Virus record (IMG/VR): IMGVR_UViG_3300006914_000018
Location: 1 to 33,334 of that record
Reading direction: 5' to 3' (one strand)
Source: a virus
Length of the DNA stretch: 33,334 bases
The number at the start of each line of letters is the position of its first letter. The first letter of the stretch is position 1. A model generated the notes under the pieces. That model saw nothing but the letters and a program-made list of their open reading frames with translations, was not told the origin of the DNA and did not search any database. Of the stretch, positions 5,954-13,561 are shown piece by piece. The translations under genes and the position numbers were made by a program.

Positions 5954-5997
5954 TGATCGTACTTCGTGGGGCTGAATGCACAATAGGGGACGAAGAA

Positions 5998-6097
5998 CGG
6001 ACAGGATGGGATTCGAACCCACGAGGGGCCTAGCGTTCACTAGGTGATCCCTACCGGATTGACAGTCCGGCGCGTTCAGCCACTCTGCCACCTGTCC
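5998..6097 (-). tRNA. type II tRNA with GUC anticodon, unusually long variable arm
   Basis: Read on the minus strand, GGACAGG (6097-6091) pairs perfectly with CCTGTCC (6005-5999), followed by G73. Then come T8 G9, a D arm GCAGAGTGGCTGAACGC, an anticodon arm CCGGA-CTGTCAA-TCCGG with U33, anticodon GUC and A37, a 31-nt variable region containing CCTAG/CTAGG, and a T arm with loop TTCGAAT. CCA is not encoded. GUC reads Asp codons, but normal tRNA-Asp has a five-nt variable loop; the D arm and long variable arm look like tRNA-Ser or tRNA-Leu. One D-stem pair (A12-C23) is mismatched. The amino acid it carries cannot be assigned with confidence. Confidence 0.8.
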
Positions 6098-6106
6098 TGC
6101 TTCATG

Positions 6107-6134
6107 CCGGCCCGGGTTAGCTGTCCCGGGCCGG
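6107..6134. repeat. perfect 10-bp GC-only inverted repeat beside the tRNA
   Basis: CCGGCCCGGG (6107-6116), an 8-base loop, and CCCGGGCCGG (6125-6134) form a perfect, very stable hairpin nine bases upstream of the tRNA 5' end on the minus strand. There is no T-run on either side. It could be a processing signal for the tRNA precursor, a transcript barrier for + strand reading, or a protein-binding site. Confidence 0.6.
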
Positions 6135-6182
6135 TTCGCATTTCGGAGCCTAATCGTAATGGGGGAGGCACATGGCCATGAC

Positions 6183-6226
6183 CTAAAATGAGGGAGGCCA
6201 GCCGGTTGCACCCGACTGGCCCTCCC
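6183..6226 (-). terminator. Rho-independent-like terminator on the minus strand
   Basis: GGGAGG (6192-6197) pairs with CCTCCC (6221-6226), CCAG (6198-6201) with CTGG (6216-6219), and the stem continues to a TTGCAC loop. Read on the minus strand it is followed by TCATTTTAGG. On the + strand the following bases are AGGCCC, so the terminator works, if at all, for minus-strand transcripts. Confidence 0.5.
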
Positions 6227-6343
6227 CAGGCCCGACCGCCCACGAAGGGCGTCCATCACTCGCACAGGGAATGTATCGGGGACTCACCATCCCCGCAAGC
6301 CCATTGCGCCGATGTGGTAGCCTCGGGGCGGCTTGCGAACGCG
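6183..6343 (-). ncRNA. candidate structured small RNA
   Basis: This stretch lacks a convincing gene but the minus strand has consecutive stem-loops: GCAAGC/GCTTGC (plus 6331-6336 with 6295-6300), immediately followed by GGGGA/TCCCC (6278-6294), then CGCCC/GGGCG (6237-6251), then a terminator hairpin. A -10-like TGTAAT lies at 6354-6349 on the minus strand, which would place the 5' end just before the first helix. No clear -35 is seen. The terminator's T-rich tail exists only on the minus strand, which fixes the orientation. No known RNA family was recognised. Confidence 0.4.
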
Positions 6344-6366
6344 AACGGATTACACTAACGTAGGAC

Positions 6367-6651
6367 GTGCCTGAGCCCATCAGCCTCGATGAGCGCCGTC
6401 GCCGTGCGGAGCAATCCGCTCTCGCCAAACTGTCCCGCGAAGATCGCACCCGTTACGAAACGCTCCACGTCGCTGCGACCTTAGCTCGTCAGGAAGCCCA
6501 CCGGCAACTCGACCAACAGCTCGACCTCATCATGCCGGAACTCCTCGCCGCGATTGACGCGGGACGGACGTTCACCGTCTTAGTGATTGACCCAGAAGCC
6601 CTGCCGGTGATTCCCGACCCTGCTCCGAAAATCGTGGTCGTCGATGGCTAA
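6367..6651 (+). CDS. small helical hypothetical protein at head of packaging operon
   Basis: 94 residues from GTG 6367. The first 60 residues are strongly helical and charged (LDERRRRAEQSALAKLSRED, then RQEAHRQLDQQLDLIMPELL), ending in a short beta/proline segment (FTVLVIDPEALPVIPDP). No convincing Shine-Dalgarno site was seen; a TACACT element at 6351-6356 could be a -10 for a nearly leaderless transcript. The gene overlaps the next by eight bases and starts the terminase operon, so a packaging accessory role is possible. Confidence 0.5.
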   Translation: MPEPISLDERRRRAEQSALAKLSREDRTRYETLHVAATLARQEAHRQLDQQLDLIMPELLAAIDAGRTFTVLVIDPEALPVIPDPAPKIVVVDG

Positions 6652-7024
6652 AGCCGCCGCTGCGGAAGTGCGCGAAGTTTCGGCGGTTGAAGCACATATC
6701 GGCACACCAGGACGCCGGACCTCGGCCTACCGTGCGTGGCTCTCGCGCCTGTTGTCGGAGAAGAATCACCAATCGGCCTTCAAGCGGGCGATCACGAAAG
6801 ATACGCATCCGCACTTCATCAATGCCACGAAGCACGCCGCGGCGTACGCGGAAGGACTTCCCACCCAGCCGATACAGGATGTGACACCCCAAGCCCCCGC
6901 GCATATCGCCGCGACGGCCCTCCTCGAAGCGATCCCCCGCCTGCTCGGCATTCTCCCCCGCAGCGTGGAGGCTAAGGCGCGGCTGTTGGCGGTGCTCTCC
7001 ACGGATGGGGAGGAAGTCGAGTGA
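6644..7024 (+). CDS. putative small terminase subunit or packaging accessory
   Basis: 126 residues from ATG 6644, overlapping both neighbours. The sequence contains an all-helical middle (AYRAWLSRLLSEKNHQSAFK, then DTHPHFINATKHAAAYAEGL) and a C-terminal hydrophobic helix (LLEAIPRLLGILP) ending in acidic residues. Its size, place directly before the large terminase and helical character fit a small terminase, which would bind phage DNA and form a ring. No clear helix-turn-helix was identified, so this is an inference mostly from position. Confidence 0.5.
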   Translation: MAKAAAAEVREVSAVEAHIGTPGRRTSAYRAWLSRLLSEKNHQSAFKRAITKDTHPHFINATKHAAAYAEGLPTQPIQDVTPQAPAHIAATALLEAIPRLLGILPRSVEAKARLLAVLSTDGEEVE

Positions 7025-8607
7025 CCGCCATCGAGACGGTCGAACAATTTGAAGCGGGCCTCCAGCGCCTCTGGTATCCCCTGTTTGGCTGGTCCCCCCC
7101 GCAGCTCACCGCGCTGAAAGCCCATACCGACATCATCATGATTTTGGGCGGCTCACAGTCCGGCAAGAGCACGACCGGCGCGGGGATCGTAGGTCGGTTG
7201 ATTCGGCGTGAAGGCCCCGTGTATCGTCGTCTCCGCAATCCCGAACGCCCGCTCAAGGTCTGGGTGGCGCCCTTGACGTTGGAGAAATGGCGCTCGAACT
7301 GGGAATCGCGTTTGCTCACCGACGTGTTCTCGGGGCTTGGGGCGACCTATACCCAAAGCCCGCACCCCGTGATTACGTGGCGCGACGAGTACGGGGAGAA
7401 TCAGCTCTGGGGGAAATCGCAGGATCAGGGCTTCATGGCGTTCGAGTCGGATACGGTGGACCTGATCGTCCTGGATGAGGAGCCGGAGGACGTGAGGCTC
7501 TACGGGGCCTGTATGCAGCGCTTCGCTACGACGAACGGCGTGCTCGTCCTCGCGTTCACGCCCCTCTTGGGTATGGACTGGACCTACGCGAAGCTGTACG
7601 AGCCCTACGCGAAGCCCGAGTTTCAACGCGCCCCGCGCGTGTGGAAGTCCACCCCGAAAGGCGTCACCTCTGGGGTGACAATCGTGCAGATGGGCATGGC
7701 GGATAACCCGGCTGCCCTCGGAGCTGCGGAGAAGCTGGCGAACGATCCGGTCATCTCGGAGCAGGAAAAGCGCACCCGGCTCTACGGGGAGTACGGCTTC
7801 GTCGAAGGTCTGGTGTTCCCCGAGTTCCAGGATTGGAAGCGATACTTCCTCCCGAGTCTCCCCGTCGGGAAGCCCTACTCGTTTGTGCTGACGGCGGACC
7901 CGAACAAGCGCCACGCGGGGCTCTTGACGGCCTTGGACCATGAAGGCAACTGGTACTGCGTGGCCGAGCATTTCGAACTGGACAAGCCGGACTCGCATCA
8001 TGCGATGCAGTATGCCACAATCCTCGCGCGGTTTCACTGTCCGAACGCCCAGTGCTTCGCCGATCCCGGTGGGGCGGGGGCGCAGTCGATCATCAACATG
8101 GCCGAAACTGGCGTCTTTTTCGCCCCCGTGCCGAAAGACGCCGGGAGCGTGAAAGCCTCGATTGATGTCGTCAAGCGCATGGCGTGGGTCGATCCGGGCC
8201 ACTGGCATCCGACCGACATGGACGAGCGAGGACGCCGGAAGCTCGGGGCGCCACGGATGTACTTCGTCGGGAGTTTGTGGACTTCGCATTGGGACGGGCA
8301 CCAGAACGACTCAAGGCTCGTGTGGGAACTCCAGCGGTATCGCTGGCAGCAAAATCAGCCCTTCAAGCCGGTGAAAGCCGACGACGACGCGACGGACTGC
8401 TTGCGCTACCTCGCCCTCGTCCGGCCATTCCAAGCGGAGGAACCCGACAACCGCAAAGCCCGACTCAGGGAAACGCTCGATGGCTTGAGCTACCGGGAGG
8501 CGAAGGACTCGGAGGGGGTGATGAGTAAAGCCGTGGTGGGGAAGTATCGGCGGGACCGCGTGGACCCGGACTTCGACTTCGCCGCACCAGAAGTGGACCT
8601 GACGTGA
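7021..8607 (+). CDS. terL: terminase large subunit
   Basis: 528 residues from GTG 7021, overlapping the previous stop. It is the ATP-driven DNA packaging motor and headful or end-cutting nuclease. Visible motifs: Walker A GGSQSGKST at 43-51, Walker B LIVLDEEP at 148-155 with Asp152 and Glu153, coupling motif LAFTPLLGMDW at 178-188, and the C-terminal RNase H-like nuclease with Asp293 in TADPNKRHAG, Asp348 in FADPGGAG and the cluster KADDDATDCLRY at 452-463. Both activities therefore look intact. Length is typical of the family. It is followed, again with overlap, by a phosphatase gene rather than directly by the portal. Confidence 0.93.
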   Translation: MTAIETVEQFEAGLQRLWYPLFGWSPPQLTALKAHTDIIMILGGSQSGKSTTGAGIVGRLIRREGPVYRRLRNPERPLKVWVAPLTLEKWRSNWESRLLTDVFSGLGATYTQSPHPVITWRDEYGENQLWGKSQDQGFMAFESDTVDLIVLDEEPEDVRLYGACMQRFATTNGVLVLAFTPLLGMDWTYAKLYEPYAKPEFQRAPRVWKSTPKGVTSGVTIVQMGMADNPAALGAAEKLANDPVISEQEKRTRLYGEYGFVEGLVFPEFQDWKRYFLPSLPVGKPYSFVLTADPNKRHAGLLTALDHEGNWYCVAEHFELDKPDSHHAMQYATILARFHCPNAQCFADPGGAGAQSIINMAETGVFFAPVPKDAGSVKASIDVVKRMAWVDPGHWHPTDMDERGRRKLGAPRMYFVGSLWTSHWDGHQNDSRLVWELQRYRWQQNQPFKPVKADDDATDCLRYLALVRPFQAEEPDNRKARLRETLDGLSYREAKDSEGVMSKAVVGKYRRDRVDPDFDFAAPEVDLT

Positions 8608-9212
8608 GCCTCTACGTCATGCGCCACGCGCCCACCAGTCTCAACAAGGAAACCGCAGGCCCCGAGAAGATACGCGGCTGGGGCAATGTGGGCCTCGAAG
8701 CCGAAGGCCGCGCCGTGGCGAAGGACGCCGCCCAGCCGTTGCGGGGGAAACTGTCTCACGCGGTGGTCATCACCAGTGACTTGCCCCGAGCGCAGCAAAC
8801 CGCTGACGTGCTGGGGCAAGAACTCGGGGCGCACGTGGTCCCCGCTCCCGAATTGCGAACCTGGAACGTCGGGGATATCACCGGCCAGCCCGTCTCCAGC
8901 GCCAAGCCGCAACTCGACCAACTCCAGCATCAGACCCCGACCCAGACCGCGCCGAACGGGGAAAGCTACGCCGACTTCTACGGGCGCTGGTCCAAGGTCG
9001 TGGGGCAGCTGCAGCAGATCGCCAAGACGCACGACGTAATCGCGGTCGTGCATGGGCGGCAAGTCTATTCGCTCCCCAGTATCTTACGGGGGGATGGGCC
9101 ACGGAACATTCCGACGCACGGAGCCCCGAACCCGGGGGACATCTTGAAAGTGAACGGGACACAAGCGGAGTATGTCCATCAATCCGGCGCCAAGCCGAAG
9201 GTGACTTCGTGA
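8604..9212 (+). CDS. histidine phosphatase superfamily protein
   Basis: 202 residues from GTG 8604, overlapping the terminase stop. The catalytic set of the phosphoglycerate-mutase-like superfamily is complete: RHA at residues 7-9 (His8 is the expected phospho-accepting His), TSDLPRAQQTA with Arg62, PELRTW with Glu83, NGES near 118-121, and VHG with His150. These enzymes remove phosphate from small molecules or proteins. The C-terminal segment (GDILKVNGTQAEYV) fits the closing strands of the fold. Placement between terminase and portal, with overlaps on both sides, shows it is co-expressed with the head module. Its substrate cannot be told from sequence. Confidence 0.85.
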   Translation: MSLYVMRHAPTSLNKETAGPEKIRGWGNVGLEAEGRAVAKDAAQPLRGKLSHAVVITSDLPRAQQTADVLGQELGAHVVPAPELRTWNVGDITGQPVSSAKPQLDQLQHQTPTQTAPNGESYADFYGRWSKVVGQLQQIAKTHDVIAVVHGRQVYSLPSILRGDGPRNIPTHGAPNPGDILKVNGTQAEYVHQSGAKPKVTS

Positions 9213-9499
9213 GCTACGCTCCCCCGAAACTCGCCGATCTAGGCAGGATACTCGCGCCTCTCCAGGTCAGACGGGACCTCACTACGGATAGCACGCTCCT
9301 GATAGGTAGCCGAGTGCGGGGGAAGTTGGATAATTGCCTCCTCACGACCGTTCCCCGCCCGATAGAGGCGGTTGATATCGTCTTGCAAGACATGGCGCGC
9401 ACTGACCCGTTCGTGGCACGATATCGGCGCGACGAGGAAGTCGAAATCCACCCCGTGTTCGGCGGAGCCACCACGATGGAGTTACTAGCATGGCCGTGA
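9209..9499 (+). CDS. hypothetical protein
   Basis: 96 residues from GTG 9209, overlapping the phosphatase stop. The sequence looks like a compact mixed domain: a Leu-rich start (LADLGRILAPLQVRRDL), a strand region (DSTLLIGSRVRG), TVPRPIEAVDIVLQDMA and a C-terminal EVEIHPVFGGATTMEL. No family was recognised. It lies between the phosphatase and the portal, so it is probably a head or packaging accessory, but that is position only. Confidence 0.5.
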   Translation: MSYAPPKLADLGRILAPLQVRRDLTTDSTLLIGSRVRGKLDNCLLTTVPRPIEAVDIVLQDMARTDPFVARYRRDEEVEIHPVFGGATTMELLAWP

Positions 9500-9837
9500 A
9501 GTGGCCGTGGGTCTCTCGGGCGCTCTACGAGCAAGCCCTCGCGGTCTCGGCGCAGTTCCTCGCCGACAAGAAGATCGCTGAGGACCGGCTCTACGCCGCG
9601 TGGAAAGACGGCCACACCATTCCCCCACGGGAAGCCGTGACGCCGCGCGAACCCGTCGTCCTCCAGGCATTGCCCGAGAAGATCGCGGGTTACGTGAATA
9701 ATTGGGAAAGCGCGGAGACGCGCGGCGAGTTGGACCGCGAAGCGCGGCGGTTGCTGTTTGATTTGCACTTCCCCGAGGAGCGGGTCTTGGAACTCTGGCA
9801 GCAACGCGCTGGCAATGGGACGGAGGCGGACGAGTAA
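9490..9837 (+). CDS. hypothetical protein upstream of the portal
   Basis: 115 residues from ATG 9490, with GGAG eleven bases upstream, overlapping the previous gene by ten bases and ending one base before the portal start. Mostly helical, with several Trp residues; it contains ADKKIAEDRLYAAWKDGH and a C-terminal helix EERVLELWQQRAG. No family recognised. Possibly a small head-assembly protein. Confidence 0.5.
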   Translation: MAVKWPWVSRALYEQALAVSAQFLADKKIAEDRLYAAWKDGHTIPPREAVTPREPVVLQALPEKIAGYVNNWESAETRGELDREARRLLFDLHFPEERVLELWQQRAGNGTEADE

Positions 9838-12087
9838 ATGGCAACGAGTGTCGCACCTGAATCTACCCAGAACGACCCCAACCAACCGGGGACGCTGGCC
9901 TATGCCCGGACGCCCGATTACCCGGACCTCAAAGCCGATCCACGGAAAAAAGCCGACTACGTCCAACGCCTTCTCAACGATGGCCAAGGGGACGCAGTCG
10001 GGCGTTACAAACTCGCTGTGCAGCATCTCCTGTTCATTGACGGACGCCAGCACATCGACTGGGCGTTGCGGGAAAAAGTCTGGATGGATGCGCCGAACAT
10101 TGACCAGAAAGTGCGGGTCACCTACAACTACATTCGCCCGATTCTCCGGGCACGGTTGCAACGACTGATCCCCCCGTCGATGACGTGGCGGGCGATCCCC
10201 AAAACAAATGACTACGAAGAACACGACCGCGCCACGGTGGGCTCGAACTTTCTGACCGACCGCTGGAAAAAGACGCAGATGAGCCGGAAGATTCGCGCGG
10301 GTAAGTGGCTGGCGTTTGGCTGCGGCGCCTACTGGCTCAAGAGTTTCTGGAATCCCAAGATCGGCACGCTTCGGAATGCGACGGTGATGGCGCCGCATCC
10401 GGCCACGGGCGACCAGACCGAGTATCCCGTGGACGAGCAAGGCAACCTCTTGGCAGACGAGAACGGCAACCCGCAGACGGAAGGGGCCTTTCGCTACCGT
10501 CCGGGGGACGTGGATACGGCGGTGCGCTCGATCTTCAACATCCGCCTAAACCGGGATGCGATGGGGCTCGATGTCGCGGAAGGATTTCGTTGGCTGATTG
10601 ATACCGAAGTCGTCCCTATTTCCGTCGTCAAGGAGAAATACGGTGCCGCCGCGAAAAACGTCTCAACGGTTGCAGGCATCACCACTATTCGCAATTACGA
10701 AAGCATCGTACGATCCATTACCGCCCCCTACGGGACTGTTACCGGCAACGACTTGCTCACCGGACGCGACGGTGGTCGTATTCCTGACCGGGAGCTTACG
10801 CTCCTCTCGGAATACTGGGAGGCGCCCAGTGAATCCCTTCCCAACGGACGACTCTTAGTTATCGCGGGCAACGAACTGCTCTATCCGCAAACGCCGGACG
10901 ATGACGCGCAAGGACTCCCGCAAGGCGTCGTGCCCTACGTGGCGGTCTATGACGAGCGCCGACCCTACGACCCCTACGGGCGGGCGATGTGCCGGGACCT
11001 CATTTCGCCGCAGAAGGTCATCAACCAGCAATGGGGCCTCGCGCTCCAAGAGCAAGGACTCGCAGGCATCGGGCAATGGCTCGGCTTTGAAGTCCCCGGC
11101 TTGTTCGACAACATCACCAATGTGGCGGGGGGCCATATCAAGGTCCCGCTCCACTCGGCGGTGATGAACAAGAGCTTGAACGAGATCATCCAGAAAGTCG
11201 GTCCCGTGCAAGTCTCGCCGGATCGCTGGCGGATGATCGAGCAAGCCCTGAACGCCATGTTTGATATCGGGAGCTTCCACGAGATTCAGCGCGGGCAGGT
11301 GCCTCCGGGTGTGGATTCGGGGATCGCCGTCCAGCTCCTCCAAGAAGCGGAAGCGGGGCAGCTCGCCGATTCGGTGGAGGAGGACAAGAACTCCTACATC
11401 GAGTGGGGACGGCATCAGCTGAAGATCGCGAACTGGGGCTACGATACGGACGAGGAGCGCTGGCTCCCCGTGCATCGGCAGGATTTGGGGTTCATGATTA
11501 AGAGCATCACGGGGGATAACCTGCCGGACCCCGATGATATCGACATCGACCTGGAAGGCTTCAAGCCGCAAAGCCAAGCGGCGATGCGCGCGGATATCAA
11601 AGACTTCACCGAAAAAGGGTGGATGACCCCGCAGAAGGGGCTCCAGCTCATGGACCTGGGCCGTGGGATTGAGGGAGCCTTCGCGAGTCAGACGCGGCAC
11701 TACGCCAAGGCGCGACAGGAGAACGAGGACTTCCAAGACGGCAACATCCAGATGCGTCCCGGCGCTCCGGCGACGGACCCGATGACAGGGCAACCGATCA
11801 TCGACCCTGCAACCGGACAGCCGCAGCCGCAGATCACGTTTGTGAACGCGGATGGCTCGGACGTATTCTTACCGGATGATGACGATCATCATGCGCACAT
11901 CGACGTACATCAGGAAGTCATCTTGGACCCGAAGCAGCCGTGGAAAGTCCGGCAGATGCTGATTGAGCACTGTCAGGATCACCGGCAAGCGCTGATTCCG
12001 CCCCCGGGGATTAATCCGCAAGCGGACCCCCAAGCGGCTGGTGCGCCGCCCCCGAAACCCTCCGGCCCACCCGGAGCGCCCCAGTGA
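9838..12087 (+). CDS. portal protein, P22-like large type
   Basis: 749 residues from ATG 9838. Portals form the dodecameric ring through which DNA enters and leaves the head. Features seen: an N-terminal RQHIDWALREKVW region, NYIRPILRARLQRLIPP around residues 97-113, RWKKTQMSRKIRAGKWLAFG, a wing region with strands, and a long C-terminal helix-rich part including EDKNSYIEWGRHQLKIANWG. A His/Asp-rich segment (DDDDHHAHIDVHQEV) precedes a helical LIEHCQDHRQALI and a Pro-rich tail. Length close to P22 gp1 (725 residues) and the absence of other tail types point to the podovirus portal class. Family placement is by pattern. Confidence 0.85.
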   Translation: MATSVAPESTQNDPNQPGTLAYARTPDYPDLKADPRKKADYVQRLLNDGQGDAVGRYKLAVQHLLFIDGRQHIDWALREKVWMDAPNIDQKVRVTYNYIRPILRARLQRLIPPSMTWRAIPKTNDYEEHDRATVGSNFLTDRWKKTQMSRKIRAGKWLAFGCGAYWLKSFWNPKIGTLRNATVMAPHPATGDQTEYPVDEQGNLLADENGNPQTEGAFRYRPGDVDTAVRSIFNIRLNRDAMGLDVAEGFRWLIDTEVVPISVVKEKYGAAAKNVSTVAGITTIRNYESIVRSITAPYGTVTGNDLLTGRDGGRIPDRELTLLSEYWEAPSESLPNGRLLVIAGNELLYPQTPDDDAQGLPQGVVPYVAVYDERRPYDPYGRAMCRDLISPQKVINQQWGLALQEQGLAGIGQWLGFEVPGLFDNITNVAGGHIKVPLHSAVMNKSLNEIIQKVGPVQVSPDRWRMIEQALNAMFDIGSFHEIQRGQVPPGVDSGIAVQLLQEAEAGQLADSVEEDKNSYIEWGRHQLKIANWGYDTDEERWLPVHRQDLGFMIKSITGDNLPDPDDIDIDLEGFKPQSQAAMRADIKDFTEKGWMTPQKGLQLMDLGRGIEGAFASQTRHYAKARQENEDFQDGNIQMRPGAPATDPMTGQPIIDPATGQPQPQITFVNADGSDVFLPDDDDHHAHIDVHQEVILDPKQPWKVRQMLIEHCQDHRQALIPPPGINPQADPQAAGAPPPKPSGPPGAPQ

Positions 12088-12635
12088 TCGCCTACCAGCA
12101 AACGGATAGTGCGGCGACCTACACCGGCGCTGGACTGACGGGTCAGCCCACCAACGCGGGCGGGACGGTGAACCGCTTGTGTGTCGGGACGCCGGGGAGC
12201 ACGGTCAACACCGTCACCGTCGATGCGTTCGCGCGCGATCTCTACGCGGTGAGTTTCGATATCCCCGTCCCCAATTTCACGCTGTGGCTGGGTGGCGTCT
12301 GGACTGTCCGGCTCCGCATCTTCCTCGCCAATCCGTCCGTACTGTGGAACCGCACGTATCTCTACCGACTGAACAGTGCGGGGGCGAATCAAGGGTTGAT
12401 GGGCAGCCTCTTACGGGTGCCGCAGCATCTCACGACGCCAGGCACGAAGCAAATGCTCGTCCCGTGTGAGGCGCAACCGCTCAGGAGTTACGGGGACCGC
12501 GTGCTCGTGGTGCTGACGTTCTGCAACGTGGGGACCTTGCCCCCGGTGAACTTGACGATCAACTCGAACGTGCCGCAAGCCTTTAGCTTCATTCCGTCGG
12601 AGCTGCTCGATGCCCCCTTCTCGAACGGAAACTGA
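12084..12635 (+). CDS. putative virion beta-sandwich protein
   Basis: 183 residues from GTG 12084, overlapping the portal stop. The whole sequence alternates short strands and loops (VNTVTVDAFARDLYAVSF, FTLWLGGVWTVRLRIFLA, RVLVVLTFCNVG), as in beta-sandwich or jelly-roll virion proteins. No helices of note, no enzyme motif. Position between portal and scaffold suggests a head decoration or head-fibre protein. Family not recognised. Confidence 0.55.
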   Translation: MIAYQQTDSAATYTGAGLTGQPTNAGGTVNRLCVGTPGSTVNTVTVDAFARDLYAVSFDIPVPNFTLWLGGVWTVRLRIFLANPSVLWNRTYLYRLNSAGANQGLMGSLLRVPQHLTTPGTKQMLVPCEAQPLRSYGDRVLVVLTFCNVGTLPPVNLTINSNVPQAFSFIPSELLDAPFSNGN

Positions 12636-13180
12636 TGCCTAAGTACAGTTGGCCCCTACCGGGCGAAGGCGTCACCGCCGAAGAACTCCTCGTGGCGGAG
12701 ATTCGCGCGGCGCTTGGCGGGGTCTCAGCCTACTCCACGCAGGCGCGACGGGATGCAATGCTGGCGGAGGTCGTCGCGGCACTCTACAACGGGCAATCGC
12801 TGGCGAGTGCGCTCGTCACGCTTTTGACGGTGACGGACTTCCGCCCGACGCGGACGGGCCTCGCCATCGTGGCCCTGACTTCAGCGGGTGGCGCGGCGGT
12901 GAATGTCGATGTCTCCACGGGGACCTACTTCCAGGTTACCGTGAACTCGACGGGTGGCTACACGATCAACAACCCGACCAATCTCTACAGCAGCCTCAGC
13001 CAGCCGGTGCTGATCGAAGTCCACAACAGCTCGGGGGGCGCGATTACGACGACCTTCGCGGGCAACTGGCATCTCGCGGGGGCGTGGACCGACCCCGCGA
13101 ATGGCAAGTCACGGTTTGCGCGCTTCCAGCAGTCCGGGACGGTGTTCCAAGAGGTCTCGCGGAGTGTCGCCGATACCTAG
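12635..13180 (+). CDS. putative virion structural protein with helical head and beta body
   Basis: 181 residues from ATG 12635, overlapping the previous stop (TGATG). Residues 1-60 are helical (EELLVAEIRAALGG, then RDAMLAEVVAALYNG). From residue 65 the protein becomes a beta-rich domain (VNVDVSTGTYFQVTVNSTGG, VLIEVHNSSGGAITT) ending with ARFQQSGTVFQEVSRS. This is the style of small phage capsid decorations or fibre-like domains. No specific family recognised. Confidence 0.55.
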   Translation: MPKYSWPLPGEGVTAEELLVAEIRAALGGVSAYSTQARRDAMLAEVVAALYNGQSLASALVTLLTVTDFRPTRTGLAIVALTSAGGAAVNVDVSTGTYFQVTVNSTGGYTINNPTNLYSSLSQPVLIEVHNSSGGAITTTFAGNWHLAGAWTDPANGKSRFARFQQSGTVFQEVSRSVADT

Positions 13181-13318
13181 CGGCAAGCCCGGAATGACGG
13201 GCGGCGGGGCTTGGCGGAAATTGGGGACGGGACGGCGGTAGATGATGTGCAACTCGGGGGCGGGGGTCGGGAGATTCACGAGGAGCGCCCAGAAGATGAA
13301 ATCCATAGGGGGCAAGAT

Positions 13319-13543
13319 ATGCCGCTTGATGTGATTAACGTAGCCCATGTCGCCGATGGGAACGGGAAATGCTCACGCTGCGGCGCGGGGCTGGGGAGTT
13401 TCGTCACCTTCCATGACGACAACGCCACGTGGGAAGAACGCCCGTGGCGGGTTGGTGAACGCGTTTTGGAGTACGAGTGCCCCGACGGACGAAATCGCTT
13501 TGCCGATCAGGTGACGGGCTGGACCCAGGACTGCGTAGCCTAA
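13319..13543 (+). CDS. small Cys-containing hypothetical protein
   Basis: 74 residues from ATG 13319, preceded by AGGGGGC at a suitable distance. A GKCSRCGAGLG knuckle near residue 17 and a later EYEC could form a zinc site together with His31. Between them is FVTFHDDNATWEE. The same frame stays open upstream to about 13211, giving a longer acidic N-terminus, but the ribosome site supports 13319. The 138 bases before it (13181-13318) hold no good + strand gene; a minus-strand frame there is discussed among the findings. Confidence 0.5.
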   Translation: MPLDVINVAHVADGNGKCSRCGAGLGSFVTFHDDNATWEERPWRVGERVLEYECPDGRNRFADQVTGWTQDCVA

Positions 13544-13561
13544 CTCTGACTGGAGACGATC

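Noticed and set aside
6188-6358. 56-residue + ORF (starts MREASRLHPTGPP) in the RNA-rich gap
   Set aside because: Overlies the terminator hairpin and the stem-loops, has no ribosome site, and has a His/Pro-rich composition with no motif.
6183-6449. 88-residue minus ORF over the same gap
   Set aside because: Starts inside the opposite + gene, is Arg/Ser-rich, and runs through the terminator stem.
7153-8301. 382-residue minus ORF opposite the large terminase
   Set aside because: Arg/Pro/Gly/His-rich shadow; the + strand carries clear Walker and nuclease motifs, and GC-rich third positions remove stops in the opposite frame.
9214-10440. 408-residue minus ORF opposite the portal start and upstream genes
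   Set aside because: Crosses three well-supported + genes, with shadow-like composition and no expression signal.
13211-13318. N-terminal extension of the small Cys protein
   Set aside because: Open frame, but starts at TTG without a ribosome site; AGGGGGC before 13319 fits better.
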